Source: Flavobacteriaceae bacterium
GTDB taxonomy: Bacteria > Bacteroidota > Bacteroidia > Flavobacteriales > Weeksellaceae
NCBI GenBank assembly: GCA_012522185.1
Contig: JAAYKY010000056.1
Span: forward strand, 39,594-103,593
Direction of reading: 5' to 3'
DNA length: 64,000 nt
The translations under genes and the position numbers were made by a program. The notes beneath the pieces were generated by a model. That model was not told where the DNA came from, made no database searches, and was given only the letters and a program-made list of their open reading frames with translations. Below, one piece after another: positions 9,484 to 18,536 of this stretch. The first letter of the stretch is position 1. Each line of letters opens with the position of its first letter.

Positions 9484-10005
9484 TTAATTTGTCCTATTCC
9501 AATTGATTTTTGTAACTCCTTCTTCAATTCCCCAGCTCTCTGCTAAACCACCATTGATTTCCACCACAAATTTGGAATCAGCTGCTGCAGCAGCAACCGT
9601 TCCTCCTGGACTCATCGCAGATTCTGCACCGGGTTGAGCATTTCGCGCAATGTTTATCAAAACGGAATCCTTATCGAAATACATAATATCCAAAGGAATA
9701 CGGGTGTTTTTCATGTAAAAAGTATGTGGTCTGACCTCATGATCTTCGAAGATAAACAGCATTCCATGGTTTTCATCCATTTGCGAACGATCCATCAAGC
9801 CTCTCGCTCTTTTATTGGGTGTATCGGCTATTTCTATATCAATGGTTTTTAAAACTTCCCCATCAGCATTTAGAAATTCCAATACCCCGTTTTTTGTAAA
9901 TTCAATTTCAACTGAAGTGATTTCTCCAGTAGGTCCTGAAGTTTCTTTATTCCCACAAGAAACCAGCAAAGAAATCAATGCAATTGCAAAAAAAACTTTT
10001 TTCAT
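9484..10005 (-). CDS. DUF192-family lipoprotein
   Basis: This 173-residue protein has a lipoprotein signal (LISLLVSCGNKET, lipid-anchored Cys about residue 17), so it is likely attached to a membrane facing the periplasm. Residues about 55-165 are the DUF192 domain, recognisable from TPNKRARGLMDRSQMDENHGMLF, the HTFYMKNTRIPLDIMYFD core and the C-terminal VVEINGG. The function of DUF192 is not established. It lies 11 bp downstream of lgt, the enzyme that would lipidate it, and may be co-transcribed with yidD and lgt. Confidence 0.85.
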   Translation of the reverse strand: MKKVFFAIALISLLVSCGNKETSGPTGEITSVEIEFTKNGVLEFLNADGEVLKTIDIEIADTPNKRARGLMDRSQMDENHGMLFIFEDHEVRPHTFYMKNTRIPLDIMYFDKDSVLINIARNAQPGAESAMSPGGTVAAAAADSKFVVEINGGLAESWGIEEGVTKINWNRTN

Positions 10006-10016
10006 TCTATAATTCT

Positions 10017-10919
10017 TTAATCTTTATAAATTCTGTTTTTGGATGTCATCATTACAATAACACCTACAATGATAAATGGAATACTCAGAATCTGTCCATT
10101 ATTTAATCCGATATTCAAAGCCTGAGCTACAAATTCATCACCTTGATCTTCTTTGAAGAATTCTACAAAAAACCGAACACACCATAAAAGGACGAAGAAC
10201 AATCCGAAAATATAACCTTGATGGTACTTTTTATCTGTTTTTCTATAAATATGCCAAATGATGAAGAAAATAATTACATAACAAATGGCTTCGTATAATT
10301 GAGCGGGATGTCTTGCGATTAGATTATCACCATACCCCGCACTTTGCTGAACAAATTTCACTGCCCAAGGCAGATCCGAAGGTTTCCCTACGATTTCCGA
10401 ATTGATGAAATTCCCCACTCGAATTGCTGCGCCTCCCAAAGGAACCGTGATTGCCACCCGATCCAATAGCCAAAAAAGATTTCGTTTAAGATATTTTCGG
10501 TTAAATAAGTAAGATGCAAGTAGAAAGCCTAAAGTTGCTCCATGACTTGCCAATCCTCTAAATCCTGAAAATTCATAGCCTTGCAAAAGTCCGAAAAACG
10601 AAGAAGCATTCGGATTTCTCTGAACCGGTAGGAAAACCTCAATCAACGCCTGACCAATTGGCATGCCCTGATACGTATCGAAATTATAAAATAATTCGCC
10701 CAAACGAGCGCCAATTATCACTCCTAAAAATGCATAAAGAAATAAAGGGTCTAGAATTTTGAGATCAACTCTGTCCGTTTCTAACATCTTTTTCATCAAA
10801 TACCACCCCATGACAAAGGCCAGTATCCACATCAAACTATAATAATGGATTTTAATAAATCCGAAGTCAAATAATACTGGGTCGATGTTCCAAGTAATCG
10901 CCAAAAATAAATTATTCAT
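10017..10919 (-). CDS. lgt: Prolipoprotein diacylglyceryl transferase
   Basis: Lgt transfers diacylglycerol from phosphatidylglycerol to the lipobox cysteine of prolipoproteins, the first step of lipoprotein maturation, in the inner membrane. The 300-residue, multi-span sequence contains the family regions [18 protein letters not shown] (with the conserved His) and [21 protein letters not shown] (with the conserved Asn/Gly/Glu). [11 protein letters not shown] and the late [14 protein letters not shown] stretch also match. Its ATG overlaps the yidD stop by 4 bp, which indicates translational coupling. Confidence 0.95.
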   Translation of the reverse strand: MNNLFLAITWNIDPVLFDFGFIKIHYYSLMWILAFVMGWYLMKKMLETDRVDLKILDPLFLYAFLGVIIGARLGELFYNFDTYQGMPIGQALIEVFLPVQRNPNASSFFGLLQGYEFSGFRGLASHGATLGFLLASYLFNRKYLKRNLFWLLDRVAITVPLGGAAIRVGNFINSEIVGKPSDLPWAVKFVQQSAGYGDNLIARHPAQLYEAICYVIIFFIIWHIYRKTDKKYHQGYIFGLFFVLLWCVRFFVEFFKEDQGDEFVAQALNIGLNNGQILSIPFIIVGVIVMMTSKNRIYKD

Positions 10920-11161
10920 AGTTTTTCTTTTTTAGGCACGGGGTCATACCCGCTTCCACCCCATGGATGGCATCTGAAAATTCTTTTCGTTCCCAAATAT
11001 AATCCTTTTATCAATCCGTGCGTGCGCAATGCCTCCAACATATAATGCGAACAAGTCGGAGAAAAACGACAATTACTACCCATCCAAGGAGAAATGGCCA
11101 ATTGGTAAAACCTTACCAAACCAATAAAAGGCAAAATGATAATTTTTTGGAACGAATTCAT
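10916..11161 (-). CDS. yidD: Membrane protein insertion efficiency factor YidD
   Basis: This 81-residue peripheral membrane protein assists YidC-dependent insertion of inner-membrane proteins. The family core is clear: [20 protein letters not shown], then [20 protein letters not shown], and the ending [11 protein letters not shown] with its three conserved cysteines. YidD usually sits in the rpmH-rnpA-yidC region; here it leads the lgt operon instead. It overlaps the lgt start by 4 bp. Confidence 0.94.
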   Translation of the reverse strand: MNSFQKIIILPFIGLVRFYQLAISPWMGSNCRFSPTCSHYMLEALRTHGLIKGLYLGTKRIFRCHPWGGSGYDPVPKKEKL

Positions 11162-11224
11162 TTCTTACAAATGTAGAAAATCTATGTTTTCCACTCAAAT
11201 TTATTACTCTCGTTTGGAGAGGTT

Positions 11225-11758
11225 TTAGGAGACTTTCAATTTCTCAAACATTTCCCACAAAATAATTCCCGCACAAACACTCACGTTGAGCGAATGTTTG
11301 GTTCCACCTTGCGGTATTTCGATGCTCCTATCACTTTGATTGATCACTTCTTGTTGAACGCCTTCGACTTCATTCCCAAAAATAACTGCAAATTTATCAT
11401 TTGAATTAAGTTCGATTTCCGAAAGGTTTTTACTTCCTTCGGTTTGTTCGATCGAGAGAATCTGATAATTATGCTTTTTTAAATCCTGGATCAATTCCGA
11501 AATATCCTTCACATATTCCCAATCCACACTTTCGGTTGCGCCCAAAGCCGTTTTTCGAATTTCTTTGTGTGGTGGCGTGGCCGTAATCCCGCAGAGATAA
11601 ATTTTTTCAATCAAAAAAGCATCGGCCGTTCTGAAAACCGAACCGATGTTGTACATACTCCGGATGTTATCCAGAATCACAACCACCGGGATTTTCTCAA
11701 TTTCTTTAAATTCCTCCACCGAAATCCGACCTAGTTCCTCCAGTTTTAATTTTCTCAT
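11225..11758 (-). CDS. TrmH/SpoU-family RNA 2'-O-methyltransferase
   Basis: This 177-residue enzyme is expected to methylate a ribose 2'-OH in tRNA or rRNA using S-adenosylmethionine. It has the SPOUT knot motifs: NIRSMYNIGSVFRTADAF near residue 31 (motif 1), FGNEVEGV near 127 (motif 2) and IPQGGTKHSLNVSVCAGI near 148 (motif 3). The short N-terminus without an L30e-like substrate-binding domain is like TrmL or the shortest TrmH proteins. The exact RNA target cannot be told from sequence. Confidence 0.88.
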   Translation of the reverse strand: MRKLKLEELGRISVEEFKEIEKIPVVVILDNIRSMYNIGSVFRTADAFLIEKIYLCGITATPPHKEIRKTALGATESVDWEYVKDISELIQDLKKHNYQILSIEQTEGSKNLSEIELNSNDKFAVIFGNEVEGVQQEVINQSDRSIEIPQGGTKHSLNVSVCAGIILWEMFEKLKVS

Positions 11759-11819
11759 GGCACAAAATTAACCTTTAGTTTCTATAATCTATAAATTTTG
11801 TAATAAACTAACTAAAGAA

Positions 11820-11960
11820 TTGGAAAAAGAGGTTATTGATTCCAAGTTATCCAAATTATTGGAAACTTATAAAACAGAAGAACTCGACTTATCCACTATA
11901 AATCAAGAAGTAGAAATTGTAAGACAAGAAATTTATGACAAACAAAAAGCTAATCTTTGA
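11820..11960 (+). pseudogene. Possible antitoxin remnant before the PIN gene
   Basis: An open frame of about 46 codons starts, if at all, at a TTG (11820). It encodes a charged, helical peptide ending EIVRQEIYDKQKANL. The frame stays open upstream to 11772 but offers no ATG. It overlaps the start of the PIN-domain gene by 26 bp, the usual antitoxin-toxin arrangement. I read it as the tail of an antitoxin gene that lost its 5' part. The antitoxin family is not recognised. Confidence 0.45.
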
Positions 11961-12369
11961 CACCAAAGTTTGGATTAGCTTTTTGATTGGTAAAAGGCTT
12001 TCAAATCTTAAACAACATATTGTAAATGCCTTGATAAAAATTGTTATTACAAATCAACTATTGGAGGAAATAAAAATAGATATCGTTCCAACTCATTTTT
12101 TAAGTAGAGATTCTAAAGCCAGTTTTTTGTTGGATCTAATTGAGTTCTCTCGAGCAGATTACCTTGTAACTGGCGATCAAGATTTATTAGAGTTAAATCC
12201 ATTTCAAACTGCCCAAAACTTAACTCCTTCAGAATTCGAAGCTTTACTTAACTTTTCAACATCCTCCGCCAAAACAGACAATTTCCCTAACTTAGCAATC
12301 TTAAATCAAAAAGAAATTGGCAAAGAAAGAAACACCCTTGATGAAGCAATACAACAGCATCAAAGCTAA
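11935..12369 (+). pseudogene. Decayed PIN-domain toxin (VapC-like, COG1569 type)
   Basis: The N-terminus (KLIFDTKVWISFLIGKR) and later HFLSRDSKASFLLDLIEF and ADYLVTGDQDLLEL are those of PIN-family ribonuclease toxins. The protein is broken in two ways. The motif-1 Asn of FDTNVW is Lys. The sequence jumps from LLEEIKI directly to VPTHFLSRD, where intact relatives as I know them have roughly 30-40 more residues. The usual stop after the LTPSEFEALL region is also gone, and the frame runs 53 bp into mutS in another frame. I infer a non-functional toxin with an internal in-frame deletion. Confidence 0.75.
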
Positions 12370-14893
12370 ATATCCTGATGCGCTGCTACTGTTCCGGGTG
12401 GGTGATTTTTATGAAACCTTTGGCGATGATGCCATTCGTTGTTCTAAAATTCTGGACATCGTTTTGACTAAACGAGCCAATGGCGCTGCCTCTCATATAG
12501 AACTTGCCGGATTTCCTCATCATGCTTTGGATACCTATTTACCCAAATTGGTTCGGGCCGGACTTCGTGTGGCGATATGTGATCAATTGGAAGATCCAAA
12601 AATGACGAAAACCATTGTAAAACGTGGTGTAACAGAATTGGTGACGCCAGGTGTGGCACTCAATGACGAAGTGCTTTCGGCCAAATCCAATAATTTCCTG
12701 ATGGCAGTTCACGAAAAAGACAATCGATTTGGAATTGCCCTTTTGGATATTTCAACGGGGGAATTTTTGGTTTCCGAAGGAAATAAAGAACATTTTCACA
12801 AACTGGTTCAGAGTTTCCGCCCCAGTGAAGTAATTTATCAGAAAAGAAAAAAAATTGAATTACCCGACATAAAGAGTTCCTTTCAAATCGAAGATTGGGC
12901 CTTTCAGTTGGATTATGCATTTGACAAATTAACCCGGCATTTCAAAGTCAAATCTTTAAAAGGCTTTGGAATCGAAAACCTCGAACTTGCCACCATTGCC
13001 GCCGGTGCTGTTTTTTCATATCTCGATGAAACACACCATTTTGACATCGAACACATTACACAAATCCAAAGACTTGACGAACACAGTTTTGTCTGGATGG
13101 ATCCCTTCACCATTCGAAATCTGGAATTGATTTATTCGCCACATGAAAACGCTGTGACTTTACTTTCAGTAATGGATCAAACCAAATCGGCAATGGGCGC
13201 TAGATTGCTGAAACGATGGATTGTTATGGTTTTGAAAGATGTAGACTCAATCAAATCCCGACATGAAATTGTCGATTTCTTTGCAAAAAATGATGAAAAA
13301 CGAATTTTTCTGCGAGAAAACATTGAGAAATTAAGCGATTTGGAACGGATGGCCGGAAAAATTTCGACCGGAAAAATCACACCGAAACAATTGCTTTCTG
13401 TAGCAGAAAGTTTAAATATCGTTACTCAAATCCGTGAAAAATTAGCCAAAGATAAGTCCATTCAATTTTTAATAAAGGAATTAAATGATTGGACAGAGGT
13501 CTATACAAGTTTGTTAGAAACCCTATCCGAAGACCCCCCCCACCAATTAGTAAAAGGAAACGTAATTGCAAGCGGCATTTCAGAAGAACTCGATCATTTG
13601 AGAAATCTTCAGACCAAAGGAAAAGATTATCTGGAAGAATTGCGCTTGAGAGAAACCGATCGAACCGGAATTCCGAGTATTAAAGTTTCATTTAACAATG
13701 TCTTTGGCTATTACATAGAAGTCCGAAACACACACAAAGACAAAGTTCCTGAGGATTGGATTCGCAAACAGACATTGGTAAATGCGGAAAGATATATAAC
13801 GGAAGAGTTAAAAGAGTACGAAAATCAGATTTTAGGAGCAGAAGAACGAATTTTAGTTTTGGAAACGGAATTATTTCAGTCTTTGTTGAGTCAATTATTT
13901 AAGCACCTGAATGAACTTCAGAAAACGGCAAGAATCATCGCAGAATTGGATGTTTTATCGAACTTTTCTGAGCTAGCCATTCAAAACCATTATGTCCGTC
14001 CCAATATGACCGAAAGCCTGGATTTATTTATCGAAGATGGGCGGCATCCGGTCATTGAAAAGCAATTGAAACCAGGCGAAAGCTATATTGCCAACAGTGT
14101 TTCGCTTGTTCCGAAGGAGCAACAAATCATCATGATTACCGGTCCCAATATGTCGGGGAAATCGGCTTTGCTTCGTCAAACGGCTTTGATCGTTCTGATG
14201 GCTCAAATCGGGAGTTTTGTTCCGGCCAAATCTGCTGAAATCGGGATTGTCGATAAAATCTTTACACGCGTTGGAGCATCGGACAATATTTCTTCGGGTG
14301 AGTCAACCTTTATGGTGGAAATGAACGAAACGGCAAGCATTCTAAATAATTTATCTGAACGAAGTCTGATTCTTTTGGACGAAATCGGGCGTGGAACTAG
14401 TACTTACGATGGGATTTCCATTGCTTGGGCTATTTCGGAATATCTTCACGAAGGGAAAATTCATCCGAAAACATTATTTGCCACACACTATCATGAACTC
14501 AATGAAATGACCAAATCATTTCCAAGAATCAAAAATTACAATGTGAGCGTCAAAGAAGCCAAGGACAGCATACATTTCATGCGTAAATTAGTGCCGGGCG
14601 GAAGCGAACACAGTTTTGGAATTCATGTGGCTAAAATGGCTGGAATGCCACAATGGGTATTGAAACGAGCCAATGAAGTTCTAAAGACTTTGGAAAAATC
14701 TCAGGTCAATGAAAAGATTTCGGATAAGACCAAAAAAATAACCGAAGAAAATATGCAACTCAGTTTCTTTCAGTTGGACGATCCGATTCTCGAATCCATC
14801 CGCGAGGAATTATTGGGGATTGATATCAATACGCTCACACCCGTTGAAGCTTTGATGAAATTAAACGAAATCAAACGCCAACTCGGTGATTAG
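12317..14893 (+). CDS. mutS: DNA mismatch repair protein MutS
   Basis: MutS recognises mismatches and small loops and starts methyl-independent repair with MutL. At 858 residues the protein is full length. The mismatch-wedge region is present (LLLFRVGDFYETFGDDA, with the Phe-x-Glu pair), followed by connector, lever and clamp domains. The ATPase has Walker A TGPNMSGKSALLRQ (about residue 608), STFMVEMNE, Walker B LILLDEIGRGTSTYDG and ATHYHEL. The best start is TTG at 12317, which gives MAKKETPLMKQYN, the typical family N-terminus; the first ATG (12341) would remove eight residues ahead of KQYN. Its 5' end overlaps the decayed PIN toxin frame. Confidence 0.95.
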   Translation: MAKKETPLMKQYNSIKAKYPDALLLFRVGDFYETFGDDAIRCSKILDIVLTKRANGAASHIELAGFPHHALDTYLPKLVRAGLRVAICDQLEDPKMTKTIVKRGVTELVTPGVALNDEVLSAKSNNFLMAVHEKDNRFGIALLDISTGEFLVSEGNKEHFHKLVQSFRPSEVIYQKRKKIELPDIKSSFQIEDWAFQLDYAFDKLTRHFKVKSLKGFGIENLELATIAAGAVFSYLDETHHFDIEHITQIQRLDEHSFVWMDPFTIRNLELIYSPHENAVTLLSVMDQTKSAMGARLLKRWIVMVLKDVDSIKSRHEIVDFFAKNDEKRIFLRENIEKLSDLERMAGKISTGKITPKQLLSVAESLNIVTQIREKLAKDKSIQFLIKELNDWTEVYTSLLETLSEDPPHQLVKGNVIASGISEELDHLRNLQTKGKDYLEELRLRETDRTGIPSIKVSFNNVFGYYIEVRNTHKDKVPEDWIRKQTLVNAERYITEELKEYENQILGAEERILVLETELFQSLLSQLFKHLNELQKTARIIAELDVLSNFSELAIQNHYVRPNMTESLDLFIEDGRHPVIEKQLKPGESYIANSVSLVPKEQQIIMITGPNMSGKSALLRQTALIVLMAQIGSFVPAKSAEIGIVDKIFTRVGASDNISSGESTFMVEMNETASILNNLSERSLILLDEIGRGTSTYDGISIAWAISEYLHEGKIHPKTLFATHYHELNEMTKSFPRIKNYNVSVKEAKDSIHFMRKLVPGGSEHSFGIHVAKMAGMPQWVLKRANEVLKTLEKSQVNEKISDKTKKITEENMQLSFFQLDDPILESIREELLGIDINTLTPVEALMKLNEIKRQLGD

Positions 14894-14940
14894 TTTGGAA
14901 CAATAGTTGTAATTTTGAATCAATTTAAAACCTAATTAAA

Positions 14941-15744
14941 ATGAAAAAAATTTTGGCATTGCCACTTATCGCACTATTATTTTGGTCTTGTTCGACCAAT
15001 CCGCTCACGGGCAGACAGTCTCTGGCTCTTGTTTCTAATGCCCAATTATTTCCCCAAGCCTTTGCCCAATACAATCAAGTCTTAGGAGAAAGTGAGGTGG
15101 ATAAAACTTCAGCTGATGCCAAAATGATCAACAATGTCGGTCAGCGGATTAAATACGCAGCTGAAAAGTTCTATTCTGAAATTGGTCAAGGAAGCGCATT
15201 ACAAGGTTACGAATGGGAGTTCACACTGATTAAAAATGATGCTGTGAACGCTTGGTGTATGCCTGGTGGAAAGGTTGCTTTTTATTCTGGAATCCTACCG
15301 GTTTGTAAAGATGAAACCGGAGTAGCGGTAGTCATGGGACATGAAGTGGCGCATGCATTGGCCGGTCATAGTGCTGAACAAGTTTCAAATGCCATGGTTG
15401 CCCAAGGAGTTATGTTGGGCGGAAACGTAGCCATTTCCAATGACGAATGGCGCAATGTATTTAATCAATTGTATCCTGTAGGCGCTCAATTGGGTATGTT
15501 GAGCTACGGGAGAAACATGGAATTGGATGCCGATGAAGCTGGACTTTATCTAATGGCGATGGCCGGTTATAATCCACAAGAAGCAATTCCATTTTGGCAA
15601 AGAATGCAACAAGCATCTGGTGGCCAAGCTCCACCCGAATTTCTGAGCACACACCCAAGTCCGGGAAACCGAATTTCACAAATCAATTCCATCATGCCAA
15701 AAGCTATGGAATATTATAACGCAAGCCCTTACAAAGGAAGGTAA
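14941..15744 (+). CDS. M48-family zinc metalloprotease, lipoprotein
   Basis: This 267-residue envelope protease resembles BepA/LoiP-type M48 proteases, which act in outer-membrane quality control. The lipoprotein signal is LLFWSCSTNPLTG (Cys about residue 17). The zinc site GHEVAHALAGH is at about residue 133, with the third ligand probably the Glu in MELDADEAGLYLM about 60 residues later. The C-terminal STHPSPGNRISQI pattern is typical. It lacks the TPR domain of BepA, so it is the minimal catalytic form. It is probably transcribed alone, 47 bp downstream of mutS, and is followed by a terminator. Confidence 0.9.
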   Translation: MKKILALPLIALLFWSCSTNPLTGRQSLALVSNAQLFPQAFAQYNQVLGESEVDKTSADAKMINNVGQRIKYAAEKFYSEIGQGSALQGYEWEFTLIKNDAVNAWCMPGGKVAFYSGILPVCKDETGVAVVMGHEVAHALAGHSAEQVSNAMVAQGVMLGGNVAISNDEWRNVFNQLYPVGAQLGMLSYGRNMELDADEAGLYLMAMAGYNPQEAIPFWQRMQQASGGQAPPEFLSTHPSPGNRISQINSIMPKAMEYYNASPYKGR

Positions 15745-15761
15745 ATTCAACGAAATATGGG

Positions 15762-15794
15762 AAGTCTGTCAGAAGAAATTTGACGGACTTTTTT
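15762..15794. terminator. Intrinsic terminator shared by convergent genes
   Basis: AAGTCTGTCA (15762-15771) pairs with TGACGGACTT (15781-15790), with one wobble, and T residues follow. It sits between the M48 protease gene and the minus-strand MazG-like gene and could serve both directions. Confidence 0.75.
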
Positions 15795-16263
15795 ATTGCT
15801 CCAAAATTGATTTTAAATCAGCCGGCGAATAATTTACTGATTTGAGCGTTTTATCATCTCCTTTCCGAAATACAAGAAAAAGCCCATCTACTTCTTTGTA
15901 ATAGCTTTGAGTCCCGTCCTTTTCTAAATAATATTTCATGGTTTCAGCGGCTTCTTCTACTGTTTTACAAGCTTTTGACATATTGGATCTTTGTACCTCT
16001 TCAAATAATTCTGCAAATTTATCCTTTAGTCCAAATTCGAGGATCGCTCCCGAAAGTACGTATTGGATATCGCAAAGTGCATCGGCAATTTCAACCATGT
16101 CTTTCTCTTGAATCGCCTCTTCCAACTCTTTTAATTCTTCAGCAATCAGTGAAACGCGCAATTTGCAACGGGCTTCGGAAGGAATTTGAGGGGAATTCAA
16201 AATCGGGTGTTGAAAGGTTTTATGAAATTCGGCTACGGAGGTTAAACTTTTGGGATCTCTCAT
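15793..16263 (-). CDS. MazG-like all-alpha NTP pyrophosphohydrolase
   Basis: This 156-residue protein is likely a house-cleaning nucleotide pyrophosphohydrolase. The EELKELEEAIQ segment followed by EIADALCDIQYVLSGAIL gives the E-x3-E...E-x3-D metal-binding helices of the MazG/phosphoribosyl-ATP pyrophosphatase fold. I chose the ATG at 16263 (MRDPKSLTSVAEFHKTF) rather than the upstream in-frame TTG, because that TTG falls within a TATTTTTG promoter box and relatives start near VAEFH. The substrate is unknown. Similar proteins are annotated as phosphoribosyl-ATP pyrophosphohydrolase-like, but the his operon is not nearby. Confidence 0.78.
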   Translation of the reverse strand: MRDPKSLTSVAEFHKTFQHPILNSPQIPSEARCKLRVSLIAEELKELEEAIQEKDMVEIADALCDIQYVLSGAILEFGLKDKFAELFEEVQRSNMSKACKTVEEAAETMKYYLEKDGTQSYYKEVDGLFLVFRKGDDKTLKSVNYSPADLKSILEQ

Positions 16264-16442
16264 TTTAAATGTATTAATTATTTCTGTCAATGTTTTTTTG
16301 ATTTGCAAAAATATAGGATTTACGAGCTAGTTTTGGACAAACTGCAGAAAGTTTTTGAATAAAAAAAGGATTCAAATCTGAATCCTCTTTTCTATGCTTT
16401 TAATTGTAAATTCTAAAATATACAATTATACTTTTCAAAAAA

Positions 16443-17636
16443 TTAAGCTAGCACTTCTTTTACTCGGTCTGCCGCTTCCTGCAATGTGATTGCAGATCGC
16501 ACTTTCAATCCTGAATCGTCGATCATTTGTTTTGCGATTTCGGCATTTGTTCCTTGCAAACGAACGATAATCGGCACCTGTATGGCGTCTCCCATATTTT
16601 TATAAGCGTCCAGAATTCCTTGGGCTACACGGTCACAACGAACAATTCCTCCGAATATATTTACCAAAATAGCTTTTACGTTTTCATCCATCAAAATGAT
16701 GCGGAATGCTTTTTCTACACGTTCTGCATCTGCTGTTCCTCCAACGTCCAAGAAGTTGGCAGGATTTCCACCAGATAATTTGATGATGTCCATGGTTGCC
16801 ATTGCCAGTCCGGCTCCGTTAACCATACAACCTACGTTTCCGTCTAGTTTTACGAAGTTTAAACCAGCTGCGTCTGCTTCTACTTCGGTTGGGTCTTCTT
16901 CTCTTGTGTCACGCATAGCTGCCAAATCCGGGTGGCGGAACAATGAGTTTCCATCCAAAGTAACTTTTGCATCCACTGCCATGATTTGGTTGTCAGATGT
17001 TTTTAGAACCGGATTGATTTCAAACATCGAAGCATCGCTTCCTACAAACGATTTGTACAAAGCGTCAATGAATTTCACAAAATCCTTAAACGCAGCTCCG
17101 CTCAAACCTAAATTAAAAGCGATTTTACGCGCTTGAAAACCTTGCAATCCTACTGCAGGATCGATTTCTTCGGTAAAGATTTTTTCAGGTGTACTTTCAG
17201 CTACTTCTTCGATATCCATACCACCCTCGGTCGAATACATGATCATATTCTTACCTGTCGCACGGTTCAAAAGAACTGAAACATAAAATTCTTCAGTTTC
17301 GGACTCGCCTGGATAGTAAACATCTTCAGCAATCAGTACCTGATGAACTGTTTTTCCTTCTGCAGAAGTCTGAGGCGTCACCAATTGCATTCCTATGATT
17401 TCAGATGCTTTTTGTTTTACCTCGTCCAAGTTTTTCGCCAATTTAACTCCACCGCCTTTTCCGCGACCTCCGGCGTGCACTTGTGCTTTTACCACATGCC
17501 AACCGGTTCCGGTTTCTTCGGTTAATTTTTTGGCTGCCTCAACTGCTTCTTCAGCGGTTGTGGCTATCATTCCTCTTTGGACTTTAACGCCGTATTTACT
17601 TAAGATTTCTTTTCCCTGATATTCGTGAAGATTCAT
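16443..17636 (-). CDS. sucC: Succinate--CoA ligase (ADP-forming) beta subunit
   Basis: SucC provides the ATP-grasp nucleotide-binding half of succinyl-CoA synthetase in the TCA cycle. The 397-residue sequence starts MNLHEYQGKEILSKYGV and has the grasp lysine region KAQVHAGGRGKGGGVK. The phosphate-loop domain shows VGCMVNGAGLAMATMD, and GGNPANFLDVGG and VNIFGGIVRCD follow. Length is normal (E. coli has 388). The alpha subunit sucD is not adjacent, which I think is common in Bacteroidota. Confidence 0.96.
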   Translation of the reverse strand: MNLHEYQGKEILSKYGVKVQRGMIATTAEEAVEAAKKLTEETGTGWHVVKAQVHAGGRGKGGGVKLAKNLDEVKQKASEIIGMQLVTPQTSAEGKTVHQVLIAEDVYYPGESETEEFYVSVLLNRATGKNMIMYSTEGGMDIEEVAESTPEKIFTEEIDPAVGLQGFQARKIAFNLGLSGAAFKDFVKFIDALYKSFVGSDASMFEINPVLKTSDNQIMAVDAKVTLDGNSLFRHPDLAAMRDTREEDPTEVEADAAGLNFVKLDGNVGCMVNGAGLAMATMDIIKLSGGNPANFLDVGGTADAERVEKAFRIILMDENVKAILVNIFGGIVRCDRVAQGILDAYKNMGDAIQVPIIVRLQGTNAEIAKQMIDDSGLKVRSAITLQEAADRVKEVLA

Positions 17637-17747
17637 TTTAATAAAATTTGGTGTAGCAAAAGTAAGAATTCTATTGGATTATAACTATTTAATCCGATTG
17701 ATTTTGGTCAGTTGGTTTTCTTGGGATTTATATTGTGAATTATAGGT

Positions 17748-18338
17748 CTATATCATCATGGCATCATTGTGAGGCATACCGATCTGTCTAAAGAATCTCT
17801 CCTTCAATTTACGGTCATTTATTTGAATGAAAATCATTTTATCAGTTTCTGACAGCTTAAGTTCAAAGAGATGAACTTCTGCATTTTTATTTTGCCAGAA
17901 AGCCTCTCTTTCAATTCCTTTTTTATTTTGGGATGGACGCTCAGAATGTTCTCCCAATATATTTTTTAAATGTGTATAAATCTTTTCATAAATTCCTTCT
18001 TCTGATTTGATTTCAGAATTTAGGAAAATGCTGATATGAAACAATCGGTCATTCATATAGCTTAAATCAACCGTTGCCTTCTTTAATTCCAAATAGGGTA
18101 AGAAGGAATGGTTTCTGAATCTATAAACTTCACTTCTTTTTGGTATTTTTGATTTCAAATGCAGAGGATTCTCCTTGATTTTTCCTTGTTGCAATCCTGT
18201 GGTGTCCAAATCCTGAAAAGAGCTTCGGAGCGTAAAGCCAAGTATCGCATCTTCTTTTTTAAATTCTTGAAATGTTTGAGATTTAATAACGAAAGGAGCG
18301 AAAGTCCCTACTAAAAATAAGATAAGATTTTTTTTCAT
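17748..18338 (-). CDS. Secreted protein of unknown function
   Basis: I do not recognise this 196-residue protein. It starts with a signal peptide (MKKNLILFLVGTFAPFVIKSQ, cleavage near KS-Q), so it is exported. The mature part has a motif-like opening (AILGFTLRSSFQDLD), a basic middle and alternating hydrophobic strands (KATVDLSYMNDRLFHISIFL, then HLFELKLSETDKMIFIQIND). It is probably a small beta-rich periplasmic protein. It stands alone between sucC and ftsZ, with about 200 bp of A/T-rich DNA separating it from the ftsZ terminator. No operon partner suggests a role. Confidence 0.6.
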   Translation of the reverse strand: MKKNLILFLVGTFAPFVIKSQTFQEFKKEDAILGFTLRSSFQDLDTTGLQQGKIKENPLHLKSKIPKRSEVYRFRNHSFLPYLELKKATVDLSYMNDRLFHISIFLNSEIKSEEGIYEKIYTHLKNILGEHSERPSQNKKGIEREAFWQNKNAEVHLFELKLSETDKMIFIQINDRKLKERFFRQIGMPHNDAMMI

Positions 18339-18487
18339 TTTTAATTGAGTTTAAATAGTCAGTACAATGTAATTTTAAATCATTTATTTGAATTTTTGAA
18401 ATTGATGTTTAAAATTAATTTAATTTTTTAGTTCCGCTTGAAACGAGCGTAATGAGGATTCCAATTCATCAAAACAAATTAAAAAAA

Positions 18488-18513
18488 AATTGCCCTTTTT
18501 TGAAAAAGGGCAA
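18488..18513 (-). terminator. Intrinsic terminator at the end of the dcw cluster
   Basis: ATTGCCCTTTT and AAAAGGGCAAT form a perfect stem with a short T/G loop; the minus strand continues with nine T residues. It lies 24 bp past the ftsZ stop and closes the division/cell-wall gene cluster. Confidence 0.88.
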
Positions 18514-18536
18514 TCCAATCTAAACTATAAGGTTGA

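Noticed and set aside
16696..17136. A 146-codon open frame antisense to sucC
   Set aside because: Low-complexity Ser/Ala/Pro composition typical of the shadow of a codon-biased gene; no start context or homology features.
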